From Desulfobulbaceae bacterium (lineage in GTDB: Bacteria > Desulfobacterota > Desulfobulbia > Desulfobulbales > Desulfobulbaceae): a stretch of DNA of 35,574 nucleotides. Below the pieces are notes generated by a model. That model had not been told where the DNA came from, searched no databases, and saw nothing but the letters and a program-made list of their open reading frames with translations. A program made the position numbers and the translations under genes. Shown in pieces: positions 8,814 through 17,271 of the stretch. The stretch covers positions 1 through 35,574 of the forward strand of contig JABMJC010000008.1 of the NCBI GenBank assembly GCA_013201405.1, written 5' to 3'. How positions within the stretch are numbered: the first letter of the stretch is position 1; each line of letters opens with the position of its first letter.

Positions 8814-9959
8814 TTATCTGCCCTTTTTCAACAGCTCCCGGGCTATAACATGCCGCTGTATCTGGTTGGTGCCTTCGTAGATGGTGAGGATGCGGGCATC
8901 TCGATAAAAGCGCTCCACCGGATACTCTTTAATGTACCCGTAGCCGCCGTGAATTTGTACGGCATGGGCGGTTACCCTGTTGGCCATTTCCGAGGCAAAG
9001 CACTTAGCCATGGATGCTGCCATGGTGCAATTTTCACCCCGATCTTTCATGGCCGCGGCATTCAAAACCAACAGGCGGGCAGCTTCGATATCCATGGCCA
9101 TGTCGGCAAGCATCCACTGCAGACCCTGAAACCTGGCTATTTCCTGCCCAAACTGCTTGCGCTGTTTAGCATACTTCAGGGCCTCATCCATGGCCGCCTG
9201 GGCAACACCCAAAGACAGGGAGGCAATGCCGATCCGTCCTGCATCAAGACCAGACATGGCCACGGTAAAGCCTTTGCCCTCTTCGCCAAGAACCCGTGAA
9301 ACCGGAACCTTGCAATCGGTGAAAACCAGATCCACGGTGTCTGAAGCGCACTGGCCCATCTTGTCTTCCACCTTGTCCACCTTGAAACCAGGCATATCAG
9401 GGGTGACGAGAAAGGCAGTAATGGCATCAGATCCCGTTTCCTTGGTACGGGCCAAAAGGATAGTAACCCCGCCATTTTTGCCCGAGGTGATAAAGCGTTT
9501 GGTGCCATTGATCAGGTAGTGATCTCCTTCCTTGACAGCGCTGCATTCGATGGCCTGGGCATCAGAACCAGCCTCTGGTTCTGTCAGGGCAAAGGCCCCG
9601 ATGATTTTGCCTTCGGTCATGGGCACAAGAAATTCCTGCTTCTGCTCTTCTGTACCAAAACGCTCGATGCTGCCGCAGCAGATGGAGTTGTGAACCGACA
9701 TGATAACAGCGGTTGAAGCACAGGCTGCCGCAATCTCGCTGAGTGCCAGGGCATAAGACACTGTGCCCATGTCTTCCCCGCCGTACTTTTCGGAAACCAG
9801 CATACCCAACAGGCCGAGCTCTCCCATTTTTTTCAGGCTATCCGCCGGATAGAGATGCTTTTCATCCCTTTCAGCAGCAAGTGGAGCCAACTCTTTCCGG
9901 GCAAAATCCCGAGCCATTTTCTGGATCATCAACTGTTCTTTACTCAGTTCGAAGCTCAT
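8814..9959 (-). CDS. Acyl-CoA dehydrogenase (short-chain type)
   Basis: The 381-residue protein has standard acyl-CoA dehydrogenase length and motifs: ALTEPEAGSDA for flavin binding, FITSGKNGG, and near the C terminus AVQIHGGYGYIKEYPVERFYRDA and IYEGTNQIQRH. The Glu of IYEG (residue 362) is at the catalytic-base position of the short-chain (butyryl) class. It oxidises an acyl-CoA to the trans-2-enoyl-CoA and hands electrons to ETF. Neighbouring genes for crotonase and CoA transferase point to butyryl-CoA or a similar C4-C6 substrate; chain length is inference. A GAGGATGAGG sequence precedes the ATG. The next gene begins 126 nt downstream. Confidence 0.93.
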   Translation of the reverse strand: MSFELSKEQLMIQKMARDFARKELAPLAAERDEKHLYPADSLKKMGELGLLGMLVSEKYGGEDMGTVSYALALSEIAAACASTAVIMSVHNSICCGSIERFGTEEQKQEFLVPMTEGKIIGAFALTEPEAGSDAQAIECSAVKEGDHYLINGTKRFITSGKNGGVTILLARTKETGSDAITAFLVTPDMPGFKVDKVEDKMGQCASDTVDLVFTDCKVPVSRVLGEEGKGFTVAMSGLDAGRIGIASLSLGVAQAAMDEALKYAKQRKQFGQEIARFQGLQWMLADMAMDIEAARLLVLNAAAMKDRGENCTMAASMAKCFASEMANRVTAHAVQIHGGYGYIKEYPVERFYRDARILTIYEGTNQIQRHVIARELLKKGR

Positions 9960-10291
9960 ACCTCATCCTCACTCTGCATAGTTATCAATTGGCGTTGCCG
10001 CCTCCAACTTCCAGAATATCAATCACTTGGCAGCCATACTTACAGCGTTGCCCCTAGACTGATGACAGTGCTCTTTGAATATGGGGGCATTTACTATGAT
10101 GCAGGAGAAGCTACACACCTCTTGCGACCAGACAAAAAGCCAGCCACAATGCTCAATAACCAGCCTCCCTACACTGTTTGCCTGCACGCCCCCTTTAATG
10201 CTCCTATTGTATGCTTGTGTATTCAGGATTCACGATGGCAGCAGGCTGCCTCCATGTTTATACATGAAGGCAGCACCGTGATCCCATGATA
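9960..10291. other. 332-nt intergenic stretch between crotonase and acyl-CoA dehydrogenase genes
   Basis: No convincing gene lies here; the plus-strand ORFs at 9743-10057, 9855-10289 and 10075-10281 show no recognisable protein pattern and no ribosome binding site. The stretch is unusually long for an otherwise tight cluster and holds a hairpin (10245-10274) just downstream of the crotonase stop. It may contain a second promoter for the acyl-CoA dehydrogenase and following genes. Confidence 0.5.
10245..10274 (-). other. Stem-loop after the crotonase gene
   Basis: GCTGCCTCCATG and CATGAAGGCAGC form a 12-position stem with one mismatch and a 6-nt loop (TTTATA), 18 nt beyond the crotonase stop. 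Neither strand has a T run after it, so it is not a classical intrinsic terminator. It could stabilise or attenuate the transcript. Confidence 0.4.
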
Positions 10292-11074
10292 TTATTTGTT
10301 TTGAAACACAGGTTTTCGTTTTTCCAGAAAGGCGCTCATCCCCTCTGCCCGGTCAAGGGTTGCAAAGGCAATGGCAAAGAGTTCCGCCTCATAGGCGCAG
10401 CCCCTGTCCATATCCATTTCCAGCCCCCTGTTTACCGCCTCCTTGCAGAAACGAACTGCAAGCGGGCCCTTACCAGCAATTTTTTCCGCCATCTCCATAG
10501 CGCTTTCCAAGTGTTTCCCGGGTTCCACCACCTTGTTCACCAGGCCAATAGCATGCGCCCTCTGGGCGTCAATGATATCACCGGTAAACAGTAGTTCTTT
10601 GGCAATCCCCTTACCAACCAGCCGCGGCAGCCGCTGCGTTCCGGCAAAGCCCGGCAAAACCCCGAGGTTGACCTCTGGCTGACCGAATTTGGCGTTTTCA
10701 CTGGCAATGCGGATGTCGCAGGCCATGGCCAACTCACAACCTCCTCCCAAGGCAAAACCGCCGATTGCGGCAATAACCGGCTTGGCTACCGCCTCAATGG
10801 TGGCAAGCATCTGCTGTCCCTTGTAGGCAAAGGCCCGCGCAGCAAGGGGATCCAAATCCCGCATGGCCGCAATATCGGCTCCAGCAACAAAGGCCTTTTC
10901 CCCTGCACCAGTCAGAATGAGCACCTTGAGTGCCTCGTCAGCTCCCATGGCGGTAAAGGCGCGCTGAAGTTCTTCAATAGTCTCAGCATTAAGCGCATTT
11001 AAAGCCTTGGGCCGGTTAACTGTAATAATACCAACAGCCCCCCTGACCTCAACCATCACGTTTGTATATTCCAT
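10292..11074 (-). CDS. Enoyl-CoA hydratase / crotonase
   Basis: The 260-residue protein is full-length for the crotonase family. The oxyanion-hole segments AFVAGADI (about 61-68) and GGFALGGGCELAMACD are present. The two acid/base glutamates fall at Glu114 (GGGCEL) and Glu134 (FGQPEVNLGVLPGFAG), 20 residues apart as in the classical hydratase. It hydrates crotonyl-CoA or another short 2-enoyl-CoA to the L-3-hydroxyacyl-CoA. An AGAGGAT site precedes the ATG and the gene follows gctB by 66 nt. It is single-domain, without a fused hydroxyacyl-CoA dehydrogenase, so the next oxidation must be encoded elsewhere. Confidence 0.92.
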   Translation of the reverse strand: MEYTNVMVEVRGAVGIITVNRPKALNALNAETIEELQRAFTAMGADEALKVLILTGAGEKAFVAGADIAAMRDLDPLAARAFAYKGQQMLATIEAVAKPVIAAIGGFALGGGCELAMACDIRIASENAKFGQPEVNLGVLPGFAGTQRLPRLVGKGIAKELLFTGDIIDAQRAHAIGLVNKVVEPGKHLESAMEMAEKIAGKGPLAVRFCKEAVNRGLEMDMDRGCAYEAELFAIAFATLDRAEGMSAFLEKRKPVFQNK

Positions 11075-11140
11075 ACGATCCTCTTTGTGAATGTCACAAG
11101 CCTAGTTACACACGAACATGCTGATATGCTGCCACAGCAC

Positions 11141-11962
11141 TCAAGACGTGGGCTTGTTCTTGGGGATAAAAATCTCATCCGGATCAAGCACCTCATGGAT
11201 GATGTGTAGCTCCTCGCGGGTAGGAGGAAGGGTTTCTCCCTGCACCCGGGACACATCAAGGTCGAACTGGCACAGTGCTTTGACCTCTTCCACGGTCTTA
11301 CCCGGATGGTAGGTATCAAGATACATGTACCCCTCTTCCTCATCGAAGCGGAAGACTCCAGCGGTACTGATCACTGCCGAAGGACCACCCTGGTAGGCTG
11401 CTCCGTACAGTTCGCGCCTGTGCACCCATTCACCGCCAGGCCATTTTTTTACCCGCCAGCCCGGGCTGGTAATATAGCTGACCTGTTCGACAAAGCGTCT
11501 TTTTTCATGGACCATGATAAAAACGGTTCGCTTGGACCAGGAATTGATGTCCGGATTGCCGCCACTGCCGGTCAGCCGCAATTCCGGCTCAAGATAGTTG
11601 CCAATGCAGGTGGTGTTGACATTGCCGTACAGGTCGATCTCCGCTCCGCCGAGATATCCCAAGTCAACCAGGCCCCGCTGGGCAATGGAGAAGGCGTCGT
11701 TAAGACCAGATGATCTGGATGCCCCGGTTTCACAGCGGGCATCGCCAACCGAGGTGGGCAATTCCGGTGGTCGACCGTCCAAAGTGCCTGCCTCGAAAAT
11801 AAGCTTGAGGTTCGGTGCATGGGTTTTCTGGCCCAACATGATGGCCACCATAGGAAGCCCAGTACCTGCAAAAACGATTTCATTGTCCCTTACTTCGCGG
11901 GACGCAGCGCAACAGAGCAGATCCGCCAAGTTATATTCTTCAGGAGTAGCATACTTACTCAT
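11141..11962 (-). CDS. gctB: Glutaconate CoA-transferase family, subunit B
   Basis: The ATG at 11962 has a strong GGGAGGT site 5 nt upstream and lies 11 nt after the gctA stop; the longer ORF start at 12079 would overlap gctA and is rejected. The 273-residue product closely follows the Acidaminococcus GctB pattern: GTGLPMVAIML, LIFEAGTLDG, GGAEIDLYGNVNT, LTGSGG, HEKRRFVEQVSYITSPGW and FDLDVSRVQGE. Glu57 in FEAG corresponds to the glutamate that forms the acyl-CoA intermediate, so this looks like a true CoA transferase and not an IpdB-type ring hydrolase. With the beta-oxidation genes around it, the likely job is moving CoA from acetyl-CoA to an incoming short-chain acid. The exact acid is not determined by sequence. 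Confidence 0.88.
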   Translation of the reverse strand: MSKYATPEEYNLADLLCCAASREVRDNEIVFAGTGLPMVAIMLGQKTHAPNLKLIFEAGTLDGRPPELPTSVGDARCETGASRSSGLNDAFSIAQRGLVDLGYLGGAEIDLYGNVNTTCIGNYLEPELRLTGSGGNPDINSWSKRTVFIMVHEKRRFVEQVSYITSPGWRVKKWPGGEWVHRRELYGAAYQGGPSAVISTAGVFRFDEEEGYMYLDTYHPGKTVEEVKALCQFDLDVSRVQGETLPPTREELHIIHEVLDPDEIFIPKNKPTS

Positions 11963-11973
11963 ATCGACCTCCC

Positions 11974-12927
11974 TTACCGTCGAGGACTGTAGTTGAGTGC
12001 AGTGTTCGCCCGCAGTTTCAACATCCTGGACCAGCCCAACTTTTCCAGATAGCTGATGTGGTCCTGTCCAAAAATCCATTCCTTGGCAAAGGCATCAAAA
12101 CCTTCCTGGGTACGGGTTTTGGAATAAAAATCCTTAAGAAAGGCACCGTCCACGTCGTACCTGCCAAACATGCCGGTGGGATGCGCACCATAGGGGCATT
12201 CGACAATATAATCGACCTCAAAACTGGGGATGGTATTTTGGTCGGCGTGCCGGCGCAAATACGACTCGGGCACAATCTCCTCAGCAACCACGATCGTGAT
12301 ATCCGCGGCCCGGCAGGCCTCGGGATCCGAGTAGTACTGGCCAGCAATACGCACTGTGCCCTCTTCGCCTACCTGCTGCACACACAACACTGCCACATCG
12401 ACTTTTACCGCAGGAACAAGGACGATTTGCCCTGCATCGTAGAAGGGGTCTTCGGTAAAGATGTATTTGTGCTTGGCAATACGTTTGCCGTCGCGCTTGC
12501 CCGCCCGACCCAGCATGTCATATTCAGGATTGTGGATATCTGTGCCCAATGCTGCCTGGGTGGCAGCATAGGGAGCGCCTGATGCAGCAGCGCTGAAACG
12601 AAACATCATCTCAGCATGGCTGTAGTCTTCCACAACAATTTCTTTGGCCCCCACCTTGCGGGAAAGGTTGGCACCGTATTTGCCGTAGAGTTCATGACCA
12701 ACCCAGCAGGATTCCCATACATCCACACAGCCCGCGCCCACCAGCAATTCGGTGTGCGAGCCACCATTGACCTCAATGAGATGGAGTCCGGACTTTTTCT
12801 GCCGGATCAATTCAAAGACAAAAGCAATGGGCCTACGCCAGATGGTAAACCCGGAAAAAGTGATACTGGAGCCATTTTTGACGAGTTCAACAGCCTCTTG
12901 CATAGTAATTTTCTTGCCGTTGCCCAT
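11974..12927 (-). CDS. gctA: Glutaconate CoA-transferase family, subunit A
   Basis: The 317-residue protein starts with KKITMQEAVELVKNGSSITFSGFT, the family I CoA-transferase opening, and continues with HLIEVNGGSHTELLVGAGCVDVWESCW and VPAVKVDVAVLCVQQVGEEG. It forms the heteromeric transferase with GctB, which follows 11 nt downstream. The start has a GGGGGAA site 5-6 nt before the ATG. It is separated from the thiolase by a terminator-like hairpin, so gctA may begin its own transcription unit or receive read-through. In Acidaminococcus the enzyme acts on glutaconate; here the surrounding genes suggest butyrate or another beta-oxidation substrate. Confidence 0.88.
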   Translation of the reverse strand: MGNGKKITMQEAVELVKNGSSITFSGFTIWRRPIAFVFELIRQKKSGLHLIEVNGGSHTELLVGAGCVDVWESCWVGHELYGKYGANLSRKVGAKEIVVEDYSHAEMMFRFSAAASGAPYAATQAALGTDIHNPEYDMLGRAGKRDGKRIAKHKYIFTEDPFYDAGQIVLVPAVKVDVAVLCVQQVGEEGTVRIAGQYYSDPEACRAADITIVVAEEIVPESYLRRHADQNTIPSFEVDYIVECPYGAHPTGMFGRYDVDGAFLKDFYSKTRTQEGFDAFAKEWIFGQDHISYLEKLGWSRMLKLRANTALNYSPRR

Positions 12928-12997
12928 AAATATTCCCCCTGTCTATTATGGCTTACCCCAGGTATTCAGCCTCTCGGCTAAATAACACAGGCCTGGG

Positions 12998-13045
12998 AAA
13001 AAAGGAGAAGAGCTTGGAGCGAAATCCCCTTCAAGCATCTCCTCC
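12998..13045 (-). terminator. Probable intrinsic terminator after the thiolase
   Basis: On the minus strand, GGAGGAGATGCTTG and CAAGCTCTTCTCC pair with a small bulge and mismatch around a short loop, followed by six T residues, starting 7 nt past the thiolase stop. The stem is imperfect, so termination may be partial, with read-through into gctA. Confidence 0.5.
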
Positions 13046-13051
13046 GGCGTC

Positions 13052-14227
13052 TTAACGTTTGACGATCATTGCCACGGCTTCTCCACCCCCCAGACACAGG
13101 GAGACAAGTCCCTTTTTCTTGTCTTGGCGGACCATCTCATGCAAAAGGGTCACCAGCAGGCGACAGCCGCTTGCCCCAATCGGATGCCCCAAGGCGACAC
13201 TGCCACCGTTGACATTGACCTTGGCTGGATCCAACTCAAGGGTTCTCAGGGCAGCCACAGTCGAGCCGCTAAAGGCCTCGTTGATCTCGTAAAGATCAAT
13301 GTCGTCTTTGCTGATGCCCTCTTTTTTCAGGCATTTGGGTACCGCCCAAATGGGGGCGACCAGAACATATTTCATATCAATGCCGTAGGAAGCCTGGGCA
13401 CCGATGGTCGCCATGATGGTACAACCAAGTTCTTCGGCCTTTTTCCTGCTCATGACCACCACAGCGGCAGCACCGTCACTGATAATCGACGCATTGCCAG
13501 CAGTGGTAATGCCGTCTTTCTTGAAGGCCGGCCGCATTTTAGCAAGCTGCTCATAGGTGGTTTCCTGCGGACACTCGTCTTTAGCAAACTGCAACGGATC
13601 CTTTCTGCGCTGGGGCACCATAACAGGCATAATTTCCTGGTCAAACTTGCCAGCAGCCTGTGCGGCTAAGGTGCGGCGGTAGGATTCGGCGGCATAGCGA
13701 TCCTGGTCTTCCCGGCTCACCTGGTAGCGTTCGGAGCACAGCTCGTTGGATATCCCCATATGAAAATCATTAACCTGATCCCAGAGCCCGTCATGTACCA
13801 TATGATCATGGATCTTTTCTTCCCCCATGCGGTAGCCAAAGCGGGCTTTCTTCAAGAAATAAGGCGCCATGCTCATGTTCTCCATGCCACCGGCAACAAC
13901 TACCTCGGCATCGCCGCACTGAATCGCCTGGGCAGCGAGCATCACCGACTTAAGCCCGGAGCCGCACACCTTGTTCACCGTCAGGGCCTCCACTTCTTCG
14001 GGCATGTCGGCCAAGACTGCAGCCTGTTTGGCAGGGTTCTGCCCATACCCGCAGGGCAGCACCATGCCCATGATCACCTCATCGACCAGTTCCTTCTTAA
14101 TTCCGGCCCGCTGCACAGCTTCTTCAATCACAAGCGCCCCGAGTTTGGTAGCTCCGATACTTCCCAACGAACCGTTAAAACCGCCCAGAGGTGTCCTGAC
14201 CGCACTGACAATGACAGCTTCCTGCAT
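13052..14227 (-). CDS. Acetyl-CoA acetyltransferase (thiolase)
   Basis: The 391-residue protein is a standard thiolase. The nucleophilic cysteine is Cys88 in NKVCGSGLKSV, the catalytic His is His348 in GHPIGASG, and the second cysteine is Cys378 in SLCLGGGEA. GGMENMS is also present. It cleaves acetoacetyl-CoA (or a longer 3-ketoacyl-CoA) with CoA to acetyl-CoA in the catabolic direction. It is the first gene of the acyl-CoA oxidation set, with a GGGGG stretch before the ATG, and its 579-nt upstream region holds several symmetrical sequences that could be control sites. The enzyme is reversible in principle; the oxidative direction is inferred from the ETF and EMO genes nearby. Confidence 0.94.
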   Translation of the reverse strand: MQEAVIVSAVRTPLGGFNGSLGSIGATKLGALVIEEAVQRAGIKKELVDEVIMGMVLPCGYGQNPAKQAAVLADMPEEVEALTVNKVCGSGLKSVMLAAQAIQCGDAEVVVAGGMENMSMAPYFLKKARFGYRMGEEKIHDHMVHDGLWDQVNDFHMGISNELCSERYQVSREDQDRYAAESYRRTLAAQAAGKFDQEIMPVMVPQRRKDPLQFAKDECPQETTYEQLAKMRPAFKKDGITTAGNASIISDGAAAVVVMSRKKAEELGCTIMATIGAQASYGIDMKYVLVAPIWAVPKCLKKEGISKDDIDLYEINEAFSGSTVAALRTLELDPAKVNVNGGSVALGHPIGASGCRLLVTLLHEMVRQDKKKGLVSLCLGGGEAVAMIVKR

Positions 14228-14282
14228 ATTAATCCCCCACTAAAAAGTGCACGTGTTGCGCTGATAGGCATACATGGATTTC

Positions 14283-14302
14283 ATACCCACTTATACCCAC
14301 TC
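14283..14302. repeat. Tandem direct repeat ATACCCACTT/ATACCCACTC
   Basis: Two copies of a 10-bp unit with one difference lie head to tail, 56 nt before the thiolase ATG. A one-turn period is typical of paired activator or response-regulator sites. Function is inference. Confidence 0.4.
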
Positions 14303-14331
14303 TGCCGGAAAAGACCTTCTATATTTCTGTT

Positions 14332-14348
14332 CGCAAATTACATTTGCG
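14332..14348. promoter_or_regulatory. 17-bp palindrome CGCAAAT-TAC-ATTTGCG upstream of the thiolase
   Basis: A perfect 7+3+7 inverted repeat lies 105 nt before the thiolase ATG. This symmetry is typical of TetR/GntR/FadR-class repressor operators that control fatty acid genes, but the regulator is not in the window. Confidence 0.45.
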
Positions 14349-14364
14349 TAAGATCGTGTAATTT

Positions 14365-14387
14365 CTGCCGCCCTTTGTGTGCGGCAG
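14365..14387. other. Perfect hairpin CTGCCGC-(9)-GCGGCAG upstream of the thiolase
   Basis: A 7-bp GC-rich stem with a 9-nt loop lies 17 nt from the palindrome at 14332. There is no T run on either side, so it is not an obvious terminator. It may be a protein site or a leader RNA structure. Confidence 0.35.
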
Positions 14388-14806
14388 AGGTGCAACCAAT
14401 CAAACAATGACAGGCCATCAAAAACAAGAGCACACGTAATTTATGTGCATGAATTGAACCAAATAGAAAGATAGCAAACATTTAATTGAGGTATCAATGC
14501 TTTTCTTTCCGCTGTAGGAAAAAATTGACCACAAAAAACAAACAGCATCCTGCCGTACCGGAACAAGCTCATGGGTTTTGCGAAAAAATACTCAAAAACA
14601 ACCAAAAAACAAATTATTAACTAATACACCATGTTTGCTGCACAGGGAATGGGACAGATCGTAATTCCCATGAAACAAATGATGTTCGACAAAAAAAACG
14701 TACCCTCTGTGCCAGCTCTCGGAATGAGCCGCCCTGGCCCGCTGGGATTAAGAACAGGCCGATTCTTTTCAGCAAGCTCCCCATGCACCCATAAATGTGC
14801 TGCCAA

Positions 14807-15721
14807 CTATACAGGAGAAGATGCCGGTCCTGGAGAAAAAAGAGGGTTCGTGCCGCTTCTTAAGTAACCATCCTCGGCCATGCGCAGATCAAGGGCCAGG
14901 GTGGCCAAATCATCGGCCAACGGTTCCAATTCCGGCTCCTGTTCCTGATACATAACTTTGATATAACTGCGACAAGTCAAACAGAGCTCGGCGCGCACAT
15001 GCTCCAGCAGGCCCTGCACAGTGCAATAGCTGAGCCCCTGGCTGCCACCGCAGTGGCTGCACTTGGAACGCACCACGTGCCAGCCTGAACCGCACAAACC
15101 GCAATGGAGATAACGCAAACCCTTGCTGGGTCCAGCTGCCACAATCACCCCGGCCACGGGCTGGCCACCGCAGAGGGGACAGACTGCACTTTCCTCGTGC
15201 CTGGGTGGTAGGGTTTGCGCACATAAACGCACTTGCCTGGTCCAGGCCACTTGTAACGCGGCCGCAGTCAGCGGAGCAGTTGCCACGACCACCCCAGCCG
15301 CCGCAGGCAAATGGCCTGCGAGCAGCGCGTCGACCTGTTCTGTGAACCATGGTTCTGCTCTTTCAGGCAAAGCGCCAAAGAGATGGCGCTGCGCAGACGG
15401 CAAGGTATCCGCCAATGTCGTCCCCAAACGGCGTACCAGGGTCCAGAGCTGGGGAAGCACCGGAGAAGCGACAAAGGACCGTTGCCCGGTTGCCTCATCA
15501 CAGCGTGCAACTGCAATGGAATCCTGCAACTCCTCGTGTTGCAGCGCACACAGCCGTGCTACAAAGTGCAGATATGCCGCCAGCATATTGCCTTGCCGGG
15601 CAAGCTGACGGCACCGTTTTTCGCGGCGGAGAAACAGGTCGACCGCAGGCACGTGCCACTCGGCAATGGCTCCCCGCGCCTCTTCCAGCTCACCTGGTTG
15701 CAGGATGTTTGAGCGGCTCAT
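14807..15721 (-). CDS. fdhE: Formate dehydrogenase accessory protein FdhE
   Basis: The 304-residue protein shows the FdhE pattern: a helical N-terminal half and a C-terminal rubredoxin-like half with four CxxC pairs (CPLCGG, CGLCGS, CSHCGG, CLTC) and the family segment GLRYLHCGLCGSGWHVVRSKC. FdhE proteins bind iron and are needed for activity and assembly of respiratory formate dehydrogenases in the cytoplasm before Tat export. The start ATG shares its A with the fdnI TGA, so it is the translationally coupled last gene of the formate dehydrogenase operon, a common placement in this enzyme group. Confidence 0.93.
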   Translation of the reverse strand: MSRSNILQPGELEEARGAIAEWHVPAVDLFLRREKRCRQLARQGNMLAAYLHFVARLCALQHEELQDSIAVARCDEATGQRSFVASPVLPQLWTLVRRLGTTLADTLPSAQRHLFGALPERAEPWFTEQVDALLAGHLPAAAGVVVATAPLTAAALQVAWTRQVRLCAQTLPPRHEESAVCPLCGGQPVAGVIVAAGPSKGLRYLHCGLCGSGWHVVRSKCSHCGGSQGLSYCTVQGLLEHVRAELCLTCRSYIKVMYQEQEPELEPLADDLATLALDLRMAEDGYLRSGTNPLFSPGPASSPV

Positions 15722-16392
15722 CAGCCTGCCGCTTTTTCGCCGAAAGCAGAAGATGCCTGCGCATCATGTGCAACCTGCATTTTCTCCTCATACCACAAGC
15801 GGTTGTGGTACCGTGCCCAGGCAGTGGACACCCGCCCCAGCACCATGCCAGACACTGCACCCTTTGTCCAGATGGCAGCATAGACATGGACAATCAGACT
15901 GAGCACTGCAACAAAGGCGGCAATGCTGTGGGTCAACACTGCTATCCGCCGCGAGAAAACACTAAATGCATCGGCAAACAGTGGCTGCCAAATCACCACC
16001 CCGGTGAGCAAGAGCAGGAGGATGAGCACCAGTTGAGTACGGGCTAGCATTTTTTGGCCAAAATTGTACTTGCCACTGGGGGGCACCTTGTCCATGCGGT
16101 TGCGCAACATATCCGGAATATGTACCGCCCACTTGCGGTCTGCGGTAGTAAAACGCAGATACTTCCAGATACGGATCATCCACACAAGAAAGACTACTAC
16201 CATCACCACGGCAAAGTAGGGATGGAGAATGCGCGCCCAAGTACCACCGCCAAAAAGATTGGTCAGCCAGCACAAACCCGGATGGAAAAACCCCAAACCT
16301 GAAAGGGCGGTAAGAATGAAGCTGAGGGCAAGGAGCCAGTGATTGCAACGCTCACTGCCTGTGTATCGGCGAATAACCTGTTCCCTGTTCAT
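15721..16392 (-). CDS. fdnI: Formate dehydrogenase cytochrome b subunit
   Basis: Starting at the ATG at 16392, which overlaps the fdnH stop by 4 nt (ATGA), the product is 223 residues; the ORF-track start at 16509 would run deep into fdnH and is rejected. Four membrane segments are visible with heme-ligand candidates: [19 protein letters not shown] (His18), a second in [14 protein letters not shown], and [21 protein letters not shown]. This is the diheme cytochrome b that anchors FdnGH to the membrane and passes electrons to menaquinone. The family segment YNFGQKMLA is present. Confidence 0.93.
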   Translation of the reverse strand: MNREQVIRRYTGSERCNHWLLALSFILTALSGLGFFHPGLCWLTNLFGGGTWARILHPYFAVVMVVVFLVWMIRIWKYLRFTTADRKWAVHIPDMLRNRMDKVPPSGKYNFGQKMLARTQLVLILLLLLTGVVIWQPLFADAFSVFSRRIAVLTHSIAAFVAVLSLIVHVYAAIWTKGAVSGMVLGRVSTAWARYHNRLWYEEKMQVAHDAQASSAFGEKAAG

Positions 16393-17258
16393 GCGACCTC
16401 CTCCTCTTCGTGCTCCTTGTTGGGGCCTTGGCTCACATAGTGGAAAAAAGCGGCCAGCACCGCCGCTGCCAAACCGGCGTTCATGACCGTCTTGGCAAAT
16501 CCCTTCCACAAACCCACCAGGGGGCTCAGCATTGGCTCCCTGGGCAAGCCGCTGTACAATTCCGGCTTGTCGGCGTGGTGGAGCACATACATGACATGGG
16601 TACCCTCCACACCAGGTGGGTCATAAAGACCGGCCTGGGCAAAACCGCGCTCCTTCAAATCAAGAATACGCTCTGCAGCATGCTGGTGCATATCCTTTTT
16701 ACTGCCAAAGACAATGGCCCCGGTCGGGCAAACCTTGGCGCAGGCAGGCTCTGTACCGACCGCAACCCGGTCCGAGCAGAGCGTACACTTGTAGGCCTTG
16801 CCGTCTTCTGCCGAAATTCTGGGGATATTGAAGGGACAGCCGATGATGCAGTAACCGCAGCCCGTGCAGTTTTCCTGGTGGAAATCAACAATGCCATTGC
16901 TGTATTTAACAATAGCTCCAGGTGCCGGGCAGGAGGCAAGACAGCCAGGGTCGCTGCAGTGCATGCAGCCATCCTTGCGGATGAGCCACTGCAGCTTGCC
17001 CGGTGCAGGCTCCACCTCGGCATAACGCATTATGGTCCAGGATTGGGCGGTCAGGTCAGCTGGGTTGTCGTATACACCCACATTGCGGCCCACAGTATCG
17101 CGCAGGTCGTTCCACTCCTGGCAAGCCACCTGGCAGGCCTTGCAGCCAATGCATTTGGAAATATCGATGAGTTTGGCCAGCTCAACGGTCTTGCGCGCCT
17201 GGGGCGCAGGCGTAGTCGTGGCGGAGCGGGCGCTGATATCAAGTGATTGCAGTGCCAT
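16389..17258 (-). CDS. fdnH: Formate dehydrogenase iron-sulfur subunit
   Basis: The ATG at 17258 follows a GGAGGG site and lies 13 nt past the fdnG stop; the ORF-track start at 17369 is inside fdnG. The 289-residue protein has four ferredoxin-type cysteine groups, beginning C36-IGCKAC-x3-C46, then [27 protein letters not shown] and CTLCSDRV with [12 protein letters not shown] single C-terminal membrane helix (about [19 protein letters not shown]) anchors it. It carries electrons from the FdnG catalytic site to FdnI. Translation is coupled to fdnI by a 4-nt overlap. Confidence 0.95.
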   Translation of the reverse strand: MALQSLDISARSATTTPAPQARKTVELAKLIDISKCIGCKACQVACQEWNDLRDTVGRNVGVYDNPADLTAQSWTIMRYAEVEPAPGKLQWLIRKDGCMHCSDPGCLASCPAPGAIVKYSNGIVDFHQENCTGCGYCIIGCPFNIPRISAEDGKAYKCTLCSDRVAVGTEPACAKVCPTGAIVFGSKKDMHQHAAERILDLKERGFAQAGLYDPPGVEGTHVMYVLHHADKPELYSGLPREPMLSPLVGLWKGFAKTVMNAGLAAAVLAAFFHYVSQGPNKEHEEEEVA

Positions 17259-17271
17259 GGCATTACCCTCC

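Larger units (their letters stand above)
14228..14806. other. 579-nt non-coding region upstream of the thiolase
   Basis: This is the longest gene-free stretch in the window, AT-rich between about 14440 and 14640. The small ORFs at 14621-14806 (minus) and 14631-14867 (plus) have no recognisable pattern and the latter runs into fdhE antisense. The region contains a tandem 10-bp repeat, a 17-bp palindrome and a 7-bp-stem hairpin (listed separately), all within 165 nt of the thiolase start, so it most likely carries the promoter and control sites of the catabolic cluster. Near fdhE, a T8 run on the minus strand could contribute to termination, but I see no good stem before it. Confidence 0.6.

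Noticed and set aside
9743-10289. Plus-strand ORFs in the crotonase/acyl-CoA dehydrogenase gap
   Set aside because: Composition is random-like, they overlap each other in different frames, and they lack start signals.
11141-12927. GctAB as IpdAB-type ring-opening hydrolase
   Set aside because: The B subunit keeps the catalytic-glutamate context FEAG and closely follows the Acidaminococcus GctB pattern over its full length.
14621-14867. Small ORFs on both strands between fdhE and the thiolase
   Set aside because: No recognisable protein pattern, no ribosome binding site, and the plus-strand frame runs antisense into fdhE.
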